Of a stretch of DNA of 24,245 bases, positions 10,080 to 17,421 are shown piece by piece (the stretch's first letter is position 1; the number at the start of each line of letters is the position of its first letter). Source of the DNA: Bradyrhizobium sp. (lineage in GTDB: Bacteria; Pseudomonadota; Alphaproteobacteria; Rhizobiales; Xanthobacteraceae); contig JAICIT010000001.1 of NCBI GenBank assembly GCA_025960445.1, positions 1 through 24,245 of the forward strand, in the 5' to 3' direction. A program made the translations under genes and the position numbers. The notes under the pieces are model-generated. The model saw only the letters and a list, made by a program, of their open reading frames with translations, was not told where the DNA came from and did not search any database.

Positions 10080-11587
10080 TGATTACCTGGCCCATTCTCT
10101 CGGTCGTGACTTTTTTGCCGGTCGTCGGCGCGCTGATAATCTATATCAGTCGCGGTGACGACGAGGCCGTGCGGCGCAATGCGCGCTGGATCGCGCTTTG
10201 GACCACGCTGATCACATTTGCGGTTTCGTTGATGCTGGTCTGGCGCTTCGATCCCTCGCAACCGGACTTCCAGTTCGTCGAGAAGGCACCCTGGCTCGCC
10301 AACGCGATAACCTATCACATGGGCGTCGATGGCATTTCGCTCCCGTTCGTGATCCTGACGACAGCCCTGATGCCGTTCTGTATTATCGCGAGCTGGAAAT
10401 CCATCACATTGCGCGTGCGCGAATACATGATGGCGTTCCTGCTGCTGGAAACGCTGATGGTCGGCACCTTCTCCGCGCTCGACCTCGTGTTGTTCTACCT
10501 GTTCTTTGAGGGCGGGCTGATCCCGATGTTCCTGATTATCGGGGTCTGGGGCGGTCCGCGGCGGGTCTATGCCAGCTTCAAGTTCTTCCTCTACACGTTG
10601 CTCGGCTCGGTTTTGATGCTGCTTGCAATCATGGCGCTTTATTGGAATGCCGGCACCACCGACATCCCGACACTGATGCACACCGCGGTGCCGCGGTCGC
10701 TGCAAACATGGGCATGGCTGGCGTTCTTCGCTTCTTTCGCGGTCAAGATGCCGATGTGGCCGGTTCATACCTGGTTGCCGGACGCACACGTCGAGGCGCC
10801 AACGGCCGGCTCCGTCATCCTGGCTGCCATCTTGCTGAAAATGGGTGGCTACGGTTTCCTGCGCTTCTCGCTGCCCATGTTCCCGCTTGCCTCGCATGAT
10901 TTCGCGCCGCTGATTTTTTCGCTCTCGGTCATTGCCATCATCTACACCTCACTGGTGGCGCTGATGCAGGAAGACATGAAGAAGCTGATCGCCTATTCGT
11001 CAGTGGCGCATATGGGCTTCGTCACCATGGGGATCTTCGCCGGAACCACGCAGGGCATCGCCGGCGGTGTGTTCCAGATGATCTCACACGGCATCGTATC
11101 CGGCGCGCTCTTCCTCTGCGTCGGTATCGTCTATGATCGCATGCACACCCGCGAGGTCGCCGCGTATGGCGGATTGGTCAACCGGATGCCGCTCTATGCG
11201 CTGGTGTTTATGGTCTTTACGATGGCCAATGTGGGTCTGCCCGGCACTTCCGGGTTCGTCGGCGAATTCATGACGCTAATCGGCACCTTCAAGGTCTCGA
11301 TCCCAACCGCTACTTTCGCGACTACGGGGGTCATCCTGTCAGCCGCCTATGCGCTGTGGTTGTACCGCAAGGTCATCTTCGGGGCGCTCGTGAAGCCGTC
11401 CCTGGCAAGCATCAAGGATCTGACGTTTCGGGAGGGCCTCACGCTGATGCCGCTGGTGGCCCTTACGGTGCTGTTCGGGTTCTATCCGAAGCCGGTGCTC
11501 GACGTTTCCGCCGCATCTGTTCAGCAACTCGTCAGCAACTACAACACTGCGGTGACTGCCGTGAAGGCGGCCGCGCTTCTGCAGTGA
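10079..11587 (+). CDS. nuoM: NADH-quinone oxidoreductase subunit M (ND4)
   Basis: This is the middle antiporter-like proton-pumping subunit, 502 residues with about 14 membrane helices. Recognisable signatures are [20 protein letters not shown] with its conserved glutamate, [20 protein letters not shown] with the channel lysine, and [19 protein letters not shown] 10079 overlaps the nuoL stop and has GGGAGG (10067-10072) 6 bases upstream; the preceding in-frame GTG (10076) is not needed. After its stop a 124-base spacer containing a degenerate repeat precedes nuoN, the largest gap inside this operon. Confidence 0.97.
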   Translation: MITWPILSVVTFLPVVGALIIYISRGDDEAVRRNARWIALWTTLITFAVSLMLVWRFDPSQPDFQFVEKAPWLANAITYHMGVDGISLPFVILTTALMPFCIIASWKSITLRVREYMMAFLLLETLMVGTFSALDLVLFYLFFEGGLIPMFLIIGVWGGPRRVYASFKFFLYTLLGSVLMLLAIMALYWNAGTTDIPTLMHTAVPRSLQTWAWLAFFASFAVKMPMWPVHTWLPDAHVEAPTAGSVILAAILLKMGGYGFLRFSLPMFPLASHDFAPLIFSLSVIAIIYTSLVALMQEDMKKLIAYSSVAHMGFVTMGIFAGTTQGIAGGVFQMISHGIVSGALFLCVGIVYDRMHTREVAAYGGLVNRMPLYALVFMVFTMANVGLPGTSGFVGEFMTLIGTFKVSIPTATFATTGVILSAAYALWLYRKVIFGALVKPSLASIKDLTFREGLTLMPLVALTVLFGFYPKPVLDVSAASVQQLVSNYNTAVTAVKAAALLQ

Positions 11588-11593
11588 GCGTCT

Positions 11594-11691
11594 GGAGCGT
11601 TCAACCGAAGTGGATACAGCCGCGTCACGAGACGCGTCGAACAAAGAGGGGGAGAGCCTTGGTTCTGATGCGATCAGAAACCGGACGGGCT
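11594..11691 (+). repeat. Degenerate rhizobial intergenic repeat in the nuoM-nuoN spacer
   Basis: The spacer contains two hairpins: CGCGTC-ACGA-GACGCG (11621-11636, perfect 6-bp stem) and GGTTCTGAT-GCG-ATCAGAAACC (11661-11682, 9 pairs with one bulged base). The order and wording (CGAAGTGGATAC, then ACGCGTCGAACAAA, then GAGCC..GGTTCTGAT..ATCAGAAACC) resemble from memory a repeat found many times between genes of Bradyrhizobium and relatives. The hairpins are seen directly; the repeat-family assignment is recall and was not checked by search. No T-run follows either hairpin, so this is not a clear terminator. Confidence 0.55.
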
Positions 11692-11711
11692 CGAAGTCGG
11701 GACAATACGCT

Positions 11712-13148
11712 ATGAGCTTTGAGAGTGCAGGTTATCAGTTGCTACCGGTGCTGCCGGAGCTCGTGCTGGCTCTGGGCGCCATGGTATTACTGATGATCGG
11801 CGCCTATCGCGGAGCTCACAGCACGGCACTGGTTACCGGCCTCGCTATTGGCCTATTGGTGCTGACGGGGTTGTTGGAGCTGGCCTTGCCTGCGGGCAAA
11901 GCCATCACTTTCGGCGGCAGCTTCATCCTCGACGACTTTGCTCGATTTCTCAAAATTCTGGCACTGATCGGCTCGGTAGCGACGCTTGTGCTATCAGCCG
12001 AATATCTTGCCGACTCCTCGCGGCGTATCTTCGAGTATTCCATCCTGGTGCTGCTTTCGACACTCGGCATGATGGTGCTGATCTCGGCTGGCGACCTCAT
12101 CATGCTTTACCTCGGGCTGGAGCTGATGTCGCTCGCGCTCTATGTGGTCGCGGCCAGCAACCGCGATAACGTCAAATCGACCGAAGCCGGTCTGAAGTAT
12201 TTCGTGCTCGGGGCGCTGTCATCCGGCATGCTGCTGTACGGGGCTTCCCTGGTGTACGGCTTCACTGGAACGGTGAGCTTCGCTGGGGTGGCGGCTGCGG
12301 TGAAAACTGGCAGCATCGGCATTGTATTCGGCCTGGTGTTTCTGCTCGCCGGTCTTTGCTTCAAGATTTCAGCAGTGCCATTCCATATGTGGACGCCTGA
12401 CGTGTATGAGGGCGCTCCGACGCCGGTCACAGCATTCTTTGCATCCGCGCCAAAGGTCGCGGCACTCGCGGTATTCACCCGGGTGGCATTGACAGCATTC
12501 CCCGGCATCGTGCCACAGTGGCAGCAGATCGTGGTGTTCGTGGCGATTGCTTCAATGGCGCTGGGCTCGTTCGCCGCCATCGGCCAAAGGAACATCAAGC
12601 GGCTGATGGCGTACTCGTCGATCGGCCATATGGGGTTCGCGCTGGTTGGGCTAGCCGCCGGTACCACCGAAGGCGCCCAGGGCGTGCTGGTTTATATCGC
12701 GATCTATGTGGCGATGACGCTCGGCAGTTTCGCGGTCATCCTGACCATCAAGCGCAACGGCCAGCAGTTCGAGAATATCAGTGACTTCGCCGGACTATCG
12801 CGAACCAATCCGCTGCTGGCATTCTTTTTTGCGATGCTGTTGTTTTCGCTGGCTGGCGTTCCGCCGCTGGCCGGTTTTTTCGCCAAATTCTACGTATTCG
12901 TCGCGGCCATTAAAGCCGGGCTATTCACTTTATCGGTCGTCGGTGTGCTGACGAGCGTGGTCGGCGCTTATTACTATCTCGTCATCGTCAAAGTGATGTA
13001 TTTTGACGAGCCGCTTCCCAAACTCGATCCGGTACGTGTGGAGTTGCGCACCGTGCTCGGCATCGCAGGTCTGTTCAATATTTTCTTCTTCGCTTATCCG
13101 GGGCCGCTGGTCAGCATGGCAAGTGCAGCGGCCAAGTCACTTTTCTAG
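11712..13148 (+). CDS. nuoN: NADH-quinone oxidoreductase subunit N (ND2)
   Basis: This is the third antiporter-like subunit, proximal to the quinone module, 478 residues with about 14 helices. The family segment [20 protein letters not shown] with its channel lysine and [19 protein letters not shown] are present. The start is set at ATG 11712 ([17 protein letters not shown]). The frame stays open back to 11610, but that extension translates the intergenic repeat into a hydrophilic sequence unlike any NuoN N-terminus. No strong ribosome site is visible before 11712. This is the last nuo gene of the operon. Confidence 0.96.
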   Translation: MSFESAGYQLLPVLPELVLALGAMVLLMIGAYRGAHSTALVTGLAIGLLVLTGLLELALPAGKAITFGGSFILDDFARFLKILALIGSVATLVLSAEYLADSSRRIFEYSILVLLSTLGMMVLISAGDLIMLYLGLELMSLALYVVAASNRDNVKSTEAGLKYFVLGALSSGMLLYGASLVYGFTGTVSFAGVAAAVKTGSIGIVFGLVFLLAGLCFKISAVPFHMWTPDVYEGAPTPVTAFFASAPKVAALAVFTRVALTAFPGIVPQWQQIVVFVAIASMALGSFAAIGQRNIKRLMAYSSIGHMGFALVGLAAGTTEGAQGVLVYIAIYVAMTLGSFAVILTIKRNGQQFENISDFAGLSRTNPLLAFFFAMLLFSLAGVPPLAGFFAKFYVFVAAIKAGLFTLSVVGVLTSVVGAYYYLVIVKVMYFDEPLPKLDPVRVELRTVLGIAGLFNIFFFAYPGPLVSMASAAAKSLF

Positions 13149-13238
13149 GACATGATCCCGAAACGTGGACCGCCGTTCCTGAGGACATCATGCCCAACGA
13201 GAACATTGGCGCGCAGAGAGATCCGGCAAAACCGGATC
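13149..13238 (+). repeat. Degenerate rhizobial intergenic repeat between nuoN and birA
   Basis: The first half (13149-13197) begins CATGATCCCGAAACGTGG and ends GGACATCATGCCCAACG, which resembles a diverged copy of the CATGATCCCGAAAAGTGG...GATCATG element recalled from many Rhizobiales spacers. A separate perfect hairpin, GATCCGG-CAAAA-CCGGATC (13220-13238, 7-bp stem, 5-base loop), follows. The sequence and hairpin are direct observations; the family identity is recall and was not searched. There is no T-run after the hairpin, so termination of nuo transcription here is not evident. Confidence 0.45.
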
Positions 13239-13247
13239 GCGCCTGAC

Positions 13248-14060
13248 ATGGGATTCACTCTCGGGCCTCGAGCCACAGCGGCAGGTTACCGCCTTGTCGC
13301 CTTCGATCAGATCGGCTCTACCAACGCGGAAGCCATGTCGCGCGCGCACGAGGGTGAGCGCGGACCGATCTGGCTGGTAACCTCAGAACAGACGGCTGGG
13401 CGCGGCCGGCGCTCCCGGCCCTGGATCGCGCCACGCGGTAACCTCGCCAGCAGCATCCTCGAAGTCATGGACGTCTCGCCCGGGTCGGCGGCGACACTGG
13501 GCTTCGCCGCTGGGCTTGCGCTCGAGGCGGCGTTGCGAAGGGTCAGCATCGAGGCATCGTTGCGGTCAGCGGGAACGGATCGTCTCAAGTTTTCGCTGAA
13601 ATGGCCCAACGATGTCTTGGCCGGTAGCAAAAAGCTCGCCGGGATCCTGCTCGAGGCGGAAGCTCTGGCGGACCATCGTCTGGCGGTGGTAGTCGGTATC
13701 GGCACCAATATTGTGGCGGCCCCGGATGGCACGCCAACGCCTGCCACCTCGCTCGCTGCGTTGGGCGTGCATATTAGCGCGGAGGAACTGTTCTCGGAAT
13801 TGACCGATGCCTGGTCCGAATTCCGCCAGATCTGGGACAACGGCCGGGGCTTCGGCGATATCAGACAGCTTTGGCTCGCCCGCGCCGCCGGGCTCGGCCA
13901 GCCGGTGTCGGTTCAAATGGGTAGCTCGGCGGTTCAGGGGACATTTGACAGCCTCGACGAGGCCGGCTGCATGATTGTAAGGACATCGTCAGGCAAGCGG
14001 GTCTCGATCTCGGCGGGGGATGTGTATTTTGGCTCGGCTGCCTCGACCGGGGCAGCCTGA
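13248..14060 (+). CDS. birA: Biotin--[acetyl-CoA carboxylase] ligase, short form without DNA-binding domain
   Basis: The enzyme makes biotinyl-AMP and transfers biotin to carrier lysines such as AccB and other carboxylases. The catalytic glycine/arginine loop GRGRRSR is at residues 51-57 and the biotin-pocket motif KWPNDVL at 118-124; IGSTN at the N-terminus is also typical. At 270 residues it has the catalytic and C-terminal domains but no N-terminal helix-turn-helix, so it should be a pure ligase and not the repressor form. ATG 13248 is chosen because the 32 codons upstream in the same frame come from the intergenic repeat. The rnj start overlaps its stop (TGATG, 14058-14062). Confidence 0.93.
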   Translation: MGFTLGPRATAAGYRLVAFDQIGSTNAEAMSRAHEGERGPIWLVTSEQTAGRGRRSRPWIAPRGNLASSILEVMDVSPGSAATLGFAAGLALEAALRRVSIEASLRSAGTDRLKFSLKWPNDVLAGSKKLAGILLEAEALADHRLAVVVGIGTNIVAAPDGTPTPATSLAALGVHISAEELFSELTDAWSEFRQIWDNGRGFGDIRQLWLARAAGLGQPVSVQMGSSAVQGTFDSLDEAGCMIVRTSSGKRVSISAGDVYFGSAASTGAA

Positions 14061-15730
14061 TGTCGCGCCCGGATGAACTGACGTTTGCACCCCTCGGCGG
14101 TGTCGGCGAGATCGGCATGAACCTGTCGATCTACGGTCTCGGCAACCGCCATCAGCGCTCCTGGCTGGCCGTCGATCTCGGGGTCTCGTTTGGTGACGAG
14201 GAGCATCTGCCGGGCATCGATCTCATCATGCCCGACATCCGTTTTCTGGAAAAAGAGCGCAGAAATCTCACGGGCCTGGTCCTGACGCACGCTCACGAGG
14301 ATCATTTCGGTGCCATCATCGATCTCTGGCCCAAGTTGCAATGCCCGATCTACGCGACCAGGTTCAGCGCGGCGCTGTTCGAGGCAAAGTGTGCTTCCGA
14401 GCGCAATCCGCCGAAGATCCCGATCACCGTCGTGCCGTCGGGCGGACGTATCGATCTCGGTCCGTTCAACGTCGAATTCATTCCCGTCGCACATTCGATC
14501 CCGGAGTCGCACGCGCTGGCGATCCATACCTCCGCGGGCACTGTGCTGCATTCCGGCGACTGGAAGATCGATCCGACCCCGATCATTGGGCCCCCGACCG
14601 ACGAGCGGCGCTTGCGCGAACTCGGAGATGCCGGCGTGCTGGCGCTGGTTGGCGATTCCACGAATGCTGTGCGCGATGGGCGCTCGCCGTCCGAGGCAGA
14701 AGTCGCCAAGACGATCATCGAGCTGGTGAAGGCGGCGAAAGGCCGGGTCGCCGTGACCACCTTTGCGTCCAACGTCGCCCGAGTACGCGCGGTGGCGGAT
14801 GCGGCGCGGATTGCCGGGCGCGAGGTTGTGGTGGTCGGACGCGCGATGGAGCGCGTCGTGCAAGTCGCGCGCGAAACCGGCTATCTCGATGGCGTCCAGA
14901 ACTTCCGCGGCGCCGATCTCTACGGCCATTTTCCACCCGACAAGGTGCTGGCGTTGTGCACGGGAAGCCAGGGCGAACCGCGCGCCGCGCTCGCGCGCAT
15001 CGCGAATGACGATCATCCAGAGGTAACGCTGAACAACGGCGACAGCGTGATCTTTTCCTCGCGCACCATTCCCGGCAACGAGAAGGCGATAGGCGCAATC
15101 ATAAACGGTCTGATAAGGCAGGGCATCAAGGTCATCACCGACCGCACCCACCTCGTCCACGTCTCCGGCCATCCTCGCCGCGAGGAGTTGCGCGACATGA
15201 TTTCGTGGGTGCGCCCGCAGCTTCTGATCCCGGTTCACGGTGAAGCGCTCCATCTGTCCGAACACGCGAAACTGGCGCGGGCAGCCGGCGTGCCAAGGAC
15301 GCTGATCTGTCGCAATGGCGATCTGGTCAAACTGGGGCCCGGTGATTCCGGTATCATCGAGGAACTGCCTTCGGGACGATTATACAAAGACGGCTCAATC
15401 CTGGAGGACTCCAAATCGCGCGCCGTGGTCGAGCGCCGGCGTTTGGCCTTCGCCGGCTGCGCCTTCGTCGCGATTGCGATCACGGATAAAGGCGACTTAG
15501 CTGACGATCCCGAGGTCGAACTGGTGGGCATTCCTGAAAAAAACACTGCGGGAGCCATCATCGACGAGATCGTGTTCAAGGTAGTGGTTTCGACCGTGGA
15601 GACGTTGCCGCGCGCGCGGCGTCGCGATCCCGACGCTACCGCTGAATCGGTACGTCGGGCCGTCCGGGCAACGATAAACGAACATTGGGGCAAGAAGCCG
15701 CTGTGCTACGTTCACGTTCTGACGGTATGA
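14060..15730 (+). CDS. rnj: Ribonuclease J
   Basis: A metallo-beta-lactamase/beta-CASP ribonuclease of 556 residues, with endonuclease and 5'-3' exonuclease activity in characterised relatives and roles in mRNA decay and rRNA maturation. The zinc-binding motif is HAHEDH at residues 77-82 (LTHAHEDHFGA), with a further ligand region VAHSIPES near 145. The beta-CASP part has CTGSQGEPRAALAR, HVSGHPRREEL and PVHGEALHL, all typical of RNase J. Its N-terminus MSRPDELTFAPLGGVGEIGMN is the standard first strand. The start overlaps the birA stop by one base, so the two are likely coupled. mce begins 19 bases after its stop. Confidence 0.95.
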   Translation: MSRPDELTFAPLGGVGEIGMNLSIYGLGNRHQRSWLAVDLGVSFGDEEHLPGIDLIMPDIRFLEKERRNLTGLVLTHAHEDHFGAIIDLWPKLQCPIYATRFSAALFEAKCASERNPPKIPITVVPSGGRIDLGPFNVEFIPVAHSIPESHALAIHTSAGTVLHSGDWKIDPTPIIGPPTDERRLRELGDAGVLALVGDSTNAVRDGRSPSEAEVAKTIIELVKAAKGRVAVTTFASNVARVRAVADAARIAGREVVVVGRAMERVVQVARETGYLDGVQNFRGADLYGHFPPDKVLALCTGSQGEPRAALARIANDDHPEVTLNNGDSVIFSSRTIPGNEKAIGAIINGLIRQGIKVITDRTHLVHVSGHPRREELRDMISWVRPQLLIPVHGEALHLSEHAKLARAAGVPRTLICRNGDLVKLGPGDSGIIEELPSGRLYKDGSILEDSKSRAVVERRRLAFAGCAFVAIAITDKGDLADDPEVELVGIPEKNTAGAIIDEIVFKVVVSTVETLPRARRRDPDATAESVRRAVRATINEHWGKKPLCYVHVLTV

Positions 15731-15749
15731 GAGAAGCGGGAGAAGCTTC

Positions 15750-16154
15750 ATGCTGGGACGGCTCAATCACGTCGCGATCGCGGTCAAGGACGCCGAGAAA
15801 GCCGCGAAGATATATGGCGCAGCATTTGGTGCCGATATCTCAGCCGCGGTGCCCCTGCCTGAGCACGGCGTCATCACCGTGTTCGTCACGCTTCCCAACA
15901 CCAAAATCGAATTCATTCAGCCCCTGGGCGAGGCTTCGCCTATCGCCAAGTTTCTTGAGCGCAACGCCGATGGCGGCATCCATCACATCTGCTACGACGT
16001 GCCGGATATTATCGCGGCGCGCGATATTCTGATGAAGGAGGGCGCGCGGGTACTAGGTGACGGCAATCCCAAAATCGGCGCGCATGGGAAACCGGTACTG
16101 TTTCTTCATCCGAAGGATTTTTCCGGCGCGCTGGTCGAAATCGAACAGGCCTAA
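15750..16154 (+). CDS. mce: Methylmalonyl-CoA epimerase
   Basis: A vicinal-oxygen-chelate (glyoxalase-fold) enzyme of 134 residues that interconverts the (R)- and (S)-forms of methylmalonyl-CoA in propionate breakdown and feeds methylmalonyl-CoA mutase. The two beta-alpha-beta modules are seen at LNHVAIAVKD and GIHHICYDVPD. Likely metal ligands, by position in the family, are H7, E54, H79 (or H78) and E130; this assignment is made by eye. The segment IQPLGEASPIAKFLERN is characteristic and separates it from lactoylglutathione lyase. A GGGAG-type ribosome site lies in the 19-base gap after rnj. Confidence 0.93.
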   Translation: MLGRLNHVAIAVKDAEKAAKIYGAAFGADISAAVPLPEHGVITVFVTLPNTKIEFIQPLGEASPIAKFLERNADGGIHHICYDVPDIIAARDILMKEGARVLGDGNPKIGAHGKPVLFLHPKDFSGALVEIEQA

Positions 16155-16161
16155 ACTTTTC

Positions 16162-16437
16162 ATGGCGTATACAATCTCAACGGCGTTTGCGATCTACTTT
16201 GTAATCTGGTGGGTCGTGCTATTCTTGACGCTGCCGTTTGGGGTGCGCAGTCAACACGAAGACGGCGTCGGTGCTCCGGGCACCGATCCGGGCGCGCCGA
16301 TCGCGACCCGGATGGGCCGCAAGCTGATCTGGACCACAATCATCTCGGCAATTATTTTTGCGCTTGCTTCGGTCGCATATAATGCGGGGCTGTTGAACAT
16401 CGAGCGATTGTCAAAGCTGATGCGCATTCCGCTCTGA
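16162..16437 (+). CDS. DUF1467 family small membrane protein
   Basis: A 91-residue protein with two membrane helices, at about residues 7-26 (AFAIYFVIWWVVLFLTLPFG) and 57-75 (TTIISAIIFALASVAYNAG). The first helix ends with PFGVRSQHEDG and a Gly/Pro-rich loop follows (GAPGTDPGAP), a layout I recognise as DUF1467, widespread in alphaproteobacteria and of unknown function. ATG 16162 is used because the frame upstream lies inside mce. It starts 7 bases after mce and is probably the last gene of this transcript: the next gene is on the other strand, and no clear T-rich terminator is visible in the 55-base convergent gap. Confidence 0.9.
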   Translation: MAYTISTAFAIYFVIWWVVLFLTLPFGVRSQHEDGVGAPGTDPGAPIATRMGRKLIWTTIISAIIFALASVAYNAGLLNIERLSKLMRIPL

Positions 16438-16492
16438 TCGGCCGGATAGTTTCCGGAAGAAAATCCTCGCGCGTGGCGATGCGGGCCGTTGG

Positions 16493-16909
16493 CTAGCTCT
16501 CGGTCTGGCTGACGAGGCGATCAATTTCGCTCAACAAAGTTCGCCACGCCTGGTCAATTTCCGGCGACCAGTCGCTTCCGAGTATGTCGCGCACGGTGCT
16601 AGCGATCACGCCGAAAAACTCGCTGAATAATTTCCGCGGCGTGCCGTAGGCGTCGTGCGACTGCACCTCGCACTCGATCATCCGGAAATGGCCGTTGCGG
16701 TCTCCGGCAAAATCCAGAATGGCGTCAATCGCAAGCGCCAGCATCGAGCCTTTGACGAGATCGCCTGACTCACGCCGGAACATTGCCTCAGCTTCCGGAT
16801 GTTCGCGGAAAAGCCGGCGATAGACTGCCGGTGTCAGATCTTCGCAACGTTCGGCTGCCAGTTCGAAGCTATGCTGGATCAGATTTGTGGGAGGAATCAT
16901 ACGCTCCAT
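16493..16909 (-). CDS. Single-domain globin
   Basis: A minus-strand protein of 138 residues that fits the all-alpha globin fold. Visible landmarks are the A/B region IQHSFELAAERCEDLTPAVY, a phenylalanine at the CD corner (F44, in AEAMFRR), a likely proximal haem histidine H85 in QSHDAYGTP (compare the usual H-x-x-Y-G-V), and the H-helix segment SPEIDQAWRTLLSEID. It should bind haem and could handle O2 or NO, but no reductase domain is attached. Start candidates are ATG 16909 (used), ATG 16900 (three residues shorter) and a less likely TTG at 16936; none has a strong ribosome site. It is convergent with DUF1467. A minus-strand terminator lies 31 bases upstream of its start, so it probably has its own promoter in the short stretch between. 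Confidence 0.8.
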   Translation of the reverse strand: MERMIPPTNLIQHSFELAAERCEDLTPAVYRRLFREHPEAEAMFRRESGDLVKGSMLALAIDAILDFAGDRNGHFRMIECEVQSHDAYGTPRKLFSEFFGVIASTVRDILGSDWSPEIDQAWRTLLSEIDRLVSQTES

Positions 16910-16939
16910 ACCGGTGAGAGCGCTGGTGATGAACAATCT

Positions 16940-16968
16940 AAAAAAAGAGCAGGGCGGTAGCCCTGCTC
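16940..16968 (-). terminator. Intrinsic terminator, minus strand
   Basis: A perfect 9-bp inverted repeat GAGCAGGGC / GCCCTGCTC (16947-16955 and 16960-16968) with a 4-base loop is followed, on the minus strand, by seven T residues (A7 at 16940-16946 on the plus strand). This is a textbook intrinsic terminator reading leftwards. On the plus strand the hairpin is followed by A residues, so it should not act in that direction. No protein gene lies to its right on the minus strand, so the transcript it ends is unidentified. Confidence 0.8.
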
Positions 16969-17026
16969 AAAAATTGTGTCGACCCTATTTCCCCGAAAAT
17001 TTAGATTTGATCTTGATTGACAGGGC

Positions 17027-17122
17027 GACGCTGCTTGAGCGCGTCAGGGCTCCTCCCGAGACTTGGACCACCAGGCTAAACCTCTCGGCAAACCTGAGGC
17101 AGCACTGGTAGACCAGTTTTTT
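17027..17122 (+). ncRNA. Candidate small RNA with anti-Shine-Dalgarno-like motif
   Basis: Reading the plus strand there is a hairpin GACGC...GCGTC (17027-17045), the pyrimidine motif CTCCTCCC (17050-17057, complementary to a Shine-Dalgarno core), possible pairing of CCGAGA (17056-17061) with TCTCGG (17083-17088), an alternative hairpin CCTC...GAGG (17081-17099), and a terminator-like hairpin with T6 (17104-17122). Alphaproteobacterial small RNAs of the CcsR/Cuckoo and alpha-r14 types carry CCUCCUCCC-like motifs, so this could be a relative, but the resemblance is only to the motif. The 5' end is not defined; a TTGACA at 17017-17022 lacks a good -10 partner. Confidence 0.3.
17104..17122 (+). 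terminator. Possible intrinsic terminator, plus strand
   Basis: A short hairpin ACTGG-TAGA-CCAGT (17104-17117) runs directly into six T residues (17117-17122). The stem is only 5 bp, so it is weaker than the minus-strand terminator nearby. No plus-strand protein gene ends here, which is the reason to suspect a non-coding transcript. Confidence 0.45.
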
Positions 17123-17205
17123 CCGCTTGTCACCCTTTTCGGCAACGATTGTTCAAATTTCGAGCAATTTGCGTAATGATCGCGATTTCACCACCCGAAT
17201 TGCAT

Positions 17206-17221
17206 CAATCGCATGCGATTG
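17206..17221. promoter_or_regulatory. Perfect 16-bp palindrome upstream of the copper cassette
   Basis: CAATCGCATGCGATTG is identical to its reverse complement over 16 bases. It is flanked by a further imperfect inverted pair, CCACCCGAA (17191-17199) and TTTCGGTGG (17224-17232). It lies 200 bases before the first cassette gene and could be an operator for a dimeric regulator. No regulator gene is adjacent and I do not recognise the site, so this role is inference. Confidence 0.35.
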
Positions 17222-17421
17222 GGTTTCGGTGGAGAGAGAGCCGGAAACATAAATCTGGCTGGTCCCATACTCAGCACCCGCCGCATTTCATATCGCGGAA
17301 TAAATTTCGTGCCCCGATTGTACAAACACGGTGGAAGGGCGGACATCACCCAATGGTCCGATCTCGACACTGGTGAGTTCGCGTGATTAGCTGATACGGT
17401 TCGAAAAGGGTGGAATGATCG

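Larger units (their letters stand above)
16937..17421. other. Gene-free stretch with terminators, palindrome and possible small RNA
   Basis: No convincing protein gene is present in these 485 bases. The small open frames here lack ribosome sites and sensible composition. The stretch is more AT-rich than its surroundings and contains a strong minus-strand terminator, a plus-strand terminator, a CTCCTCCC motif and a 16-bp palindrome, each listed separately. It must also hold the promoters for the globin gene on the left and the copper cassette on the right, but I could not identify a -35/-10 pair with confidence. Confidence 0.7.

Noticed and set aside
10007..10897. A 296-codon minus-strand frame over nuoL/nuoM
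   Set aside because: It is antisense to membrane-subunit genes, and its translation is an Arg/Gln/Glu/His-rich low-complexity sequence, the usual mirror of hydrophobic coding sequence.
11610..11711. Upstream extension of the nuoN frame by 34 codons
   Set aside because: The extension translates a hairpin-rich intergenic repeat into a hydrophilic sequence, while ATG 11712 gives the normal NuoN N-terminus.
13934..15265. A 443-codon open frame on the minus strand across rnj
   Set aside because: It lies entirely antisense to the well-supported RNase J and birA genes, shows no recognisable family, and is the type of long shadow frame expected in GC-rich coding DNA.
16442..16456. Hairpin CCGGA-TAGTT-TCCGG after DUF1467 as a terminator
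   Set aside because: The stem is only 5 bp and is followed by purines (AAGAAAA), not a T-run, so it does not qualify as an intrinsic terminator.
17017..17045. TTGACA as a sigma-70 promoter for the candidate small RNA
   Set aside because: The -35 hexamer is perfect, but at 17-base spacing the -10 position reads CGCGTC, which is not a credible -10 box.
17149..17376. Small plus-strand frame before the copper cassette
   Set aside because: It has no ribosome site, an unusual Arg/His/Trp-rich composition, and it runs through the palindrome; it is more likely non-coding.
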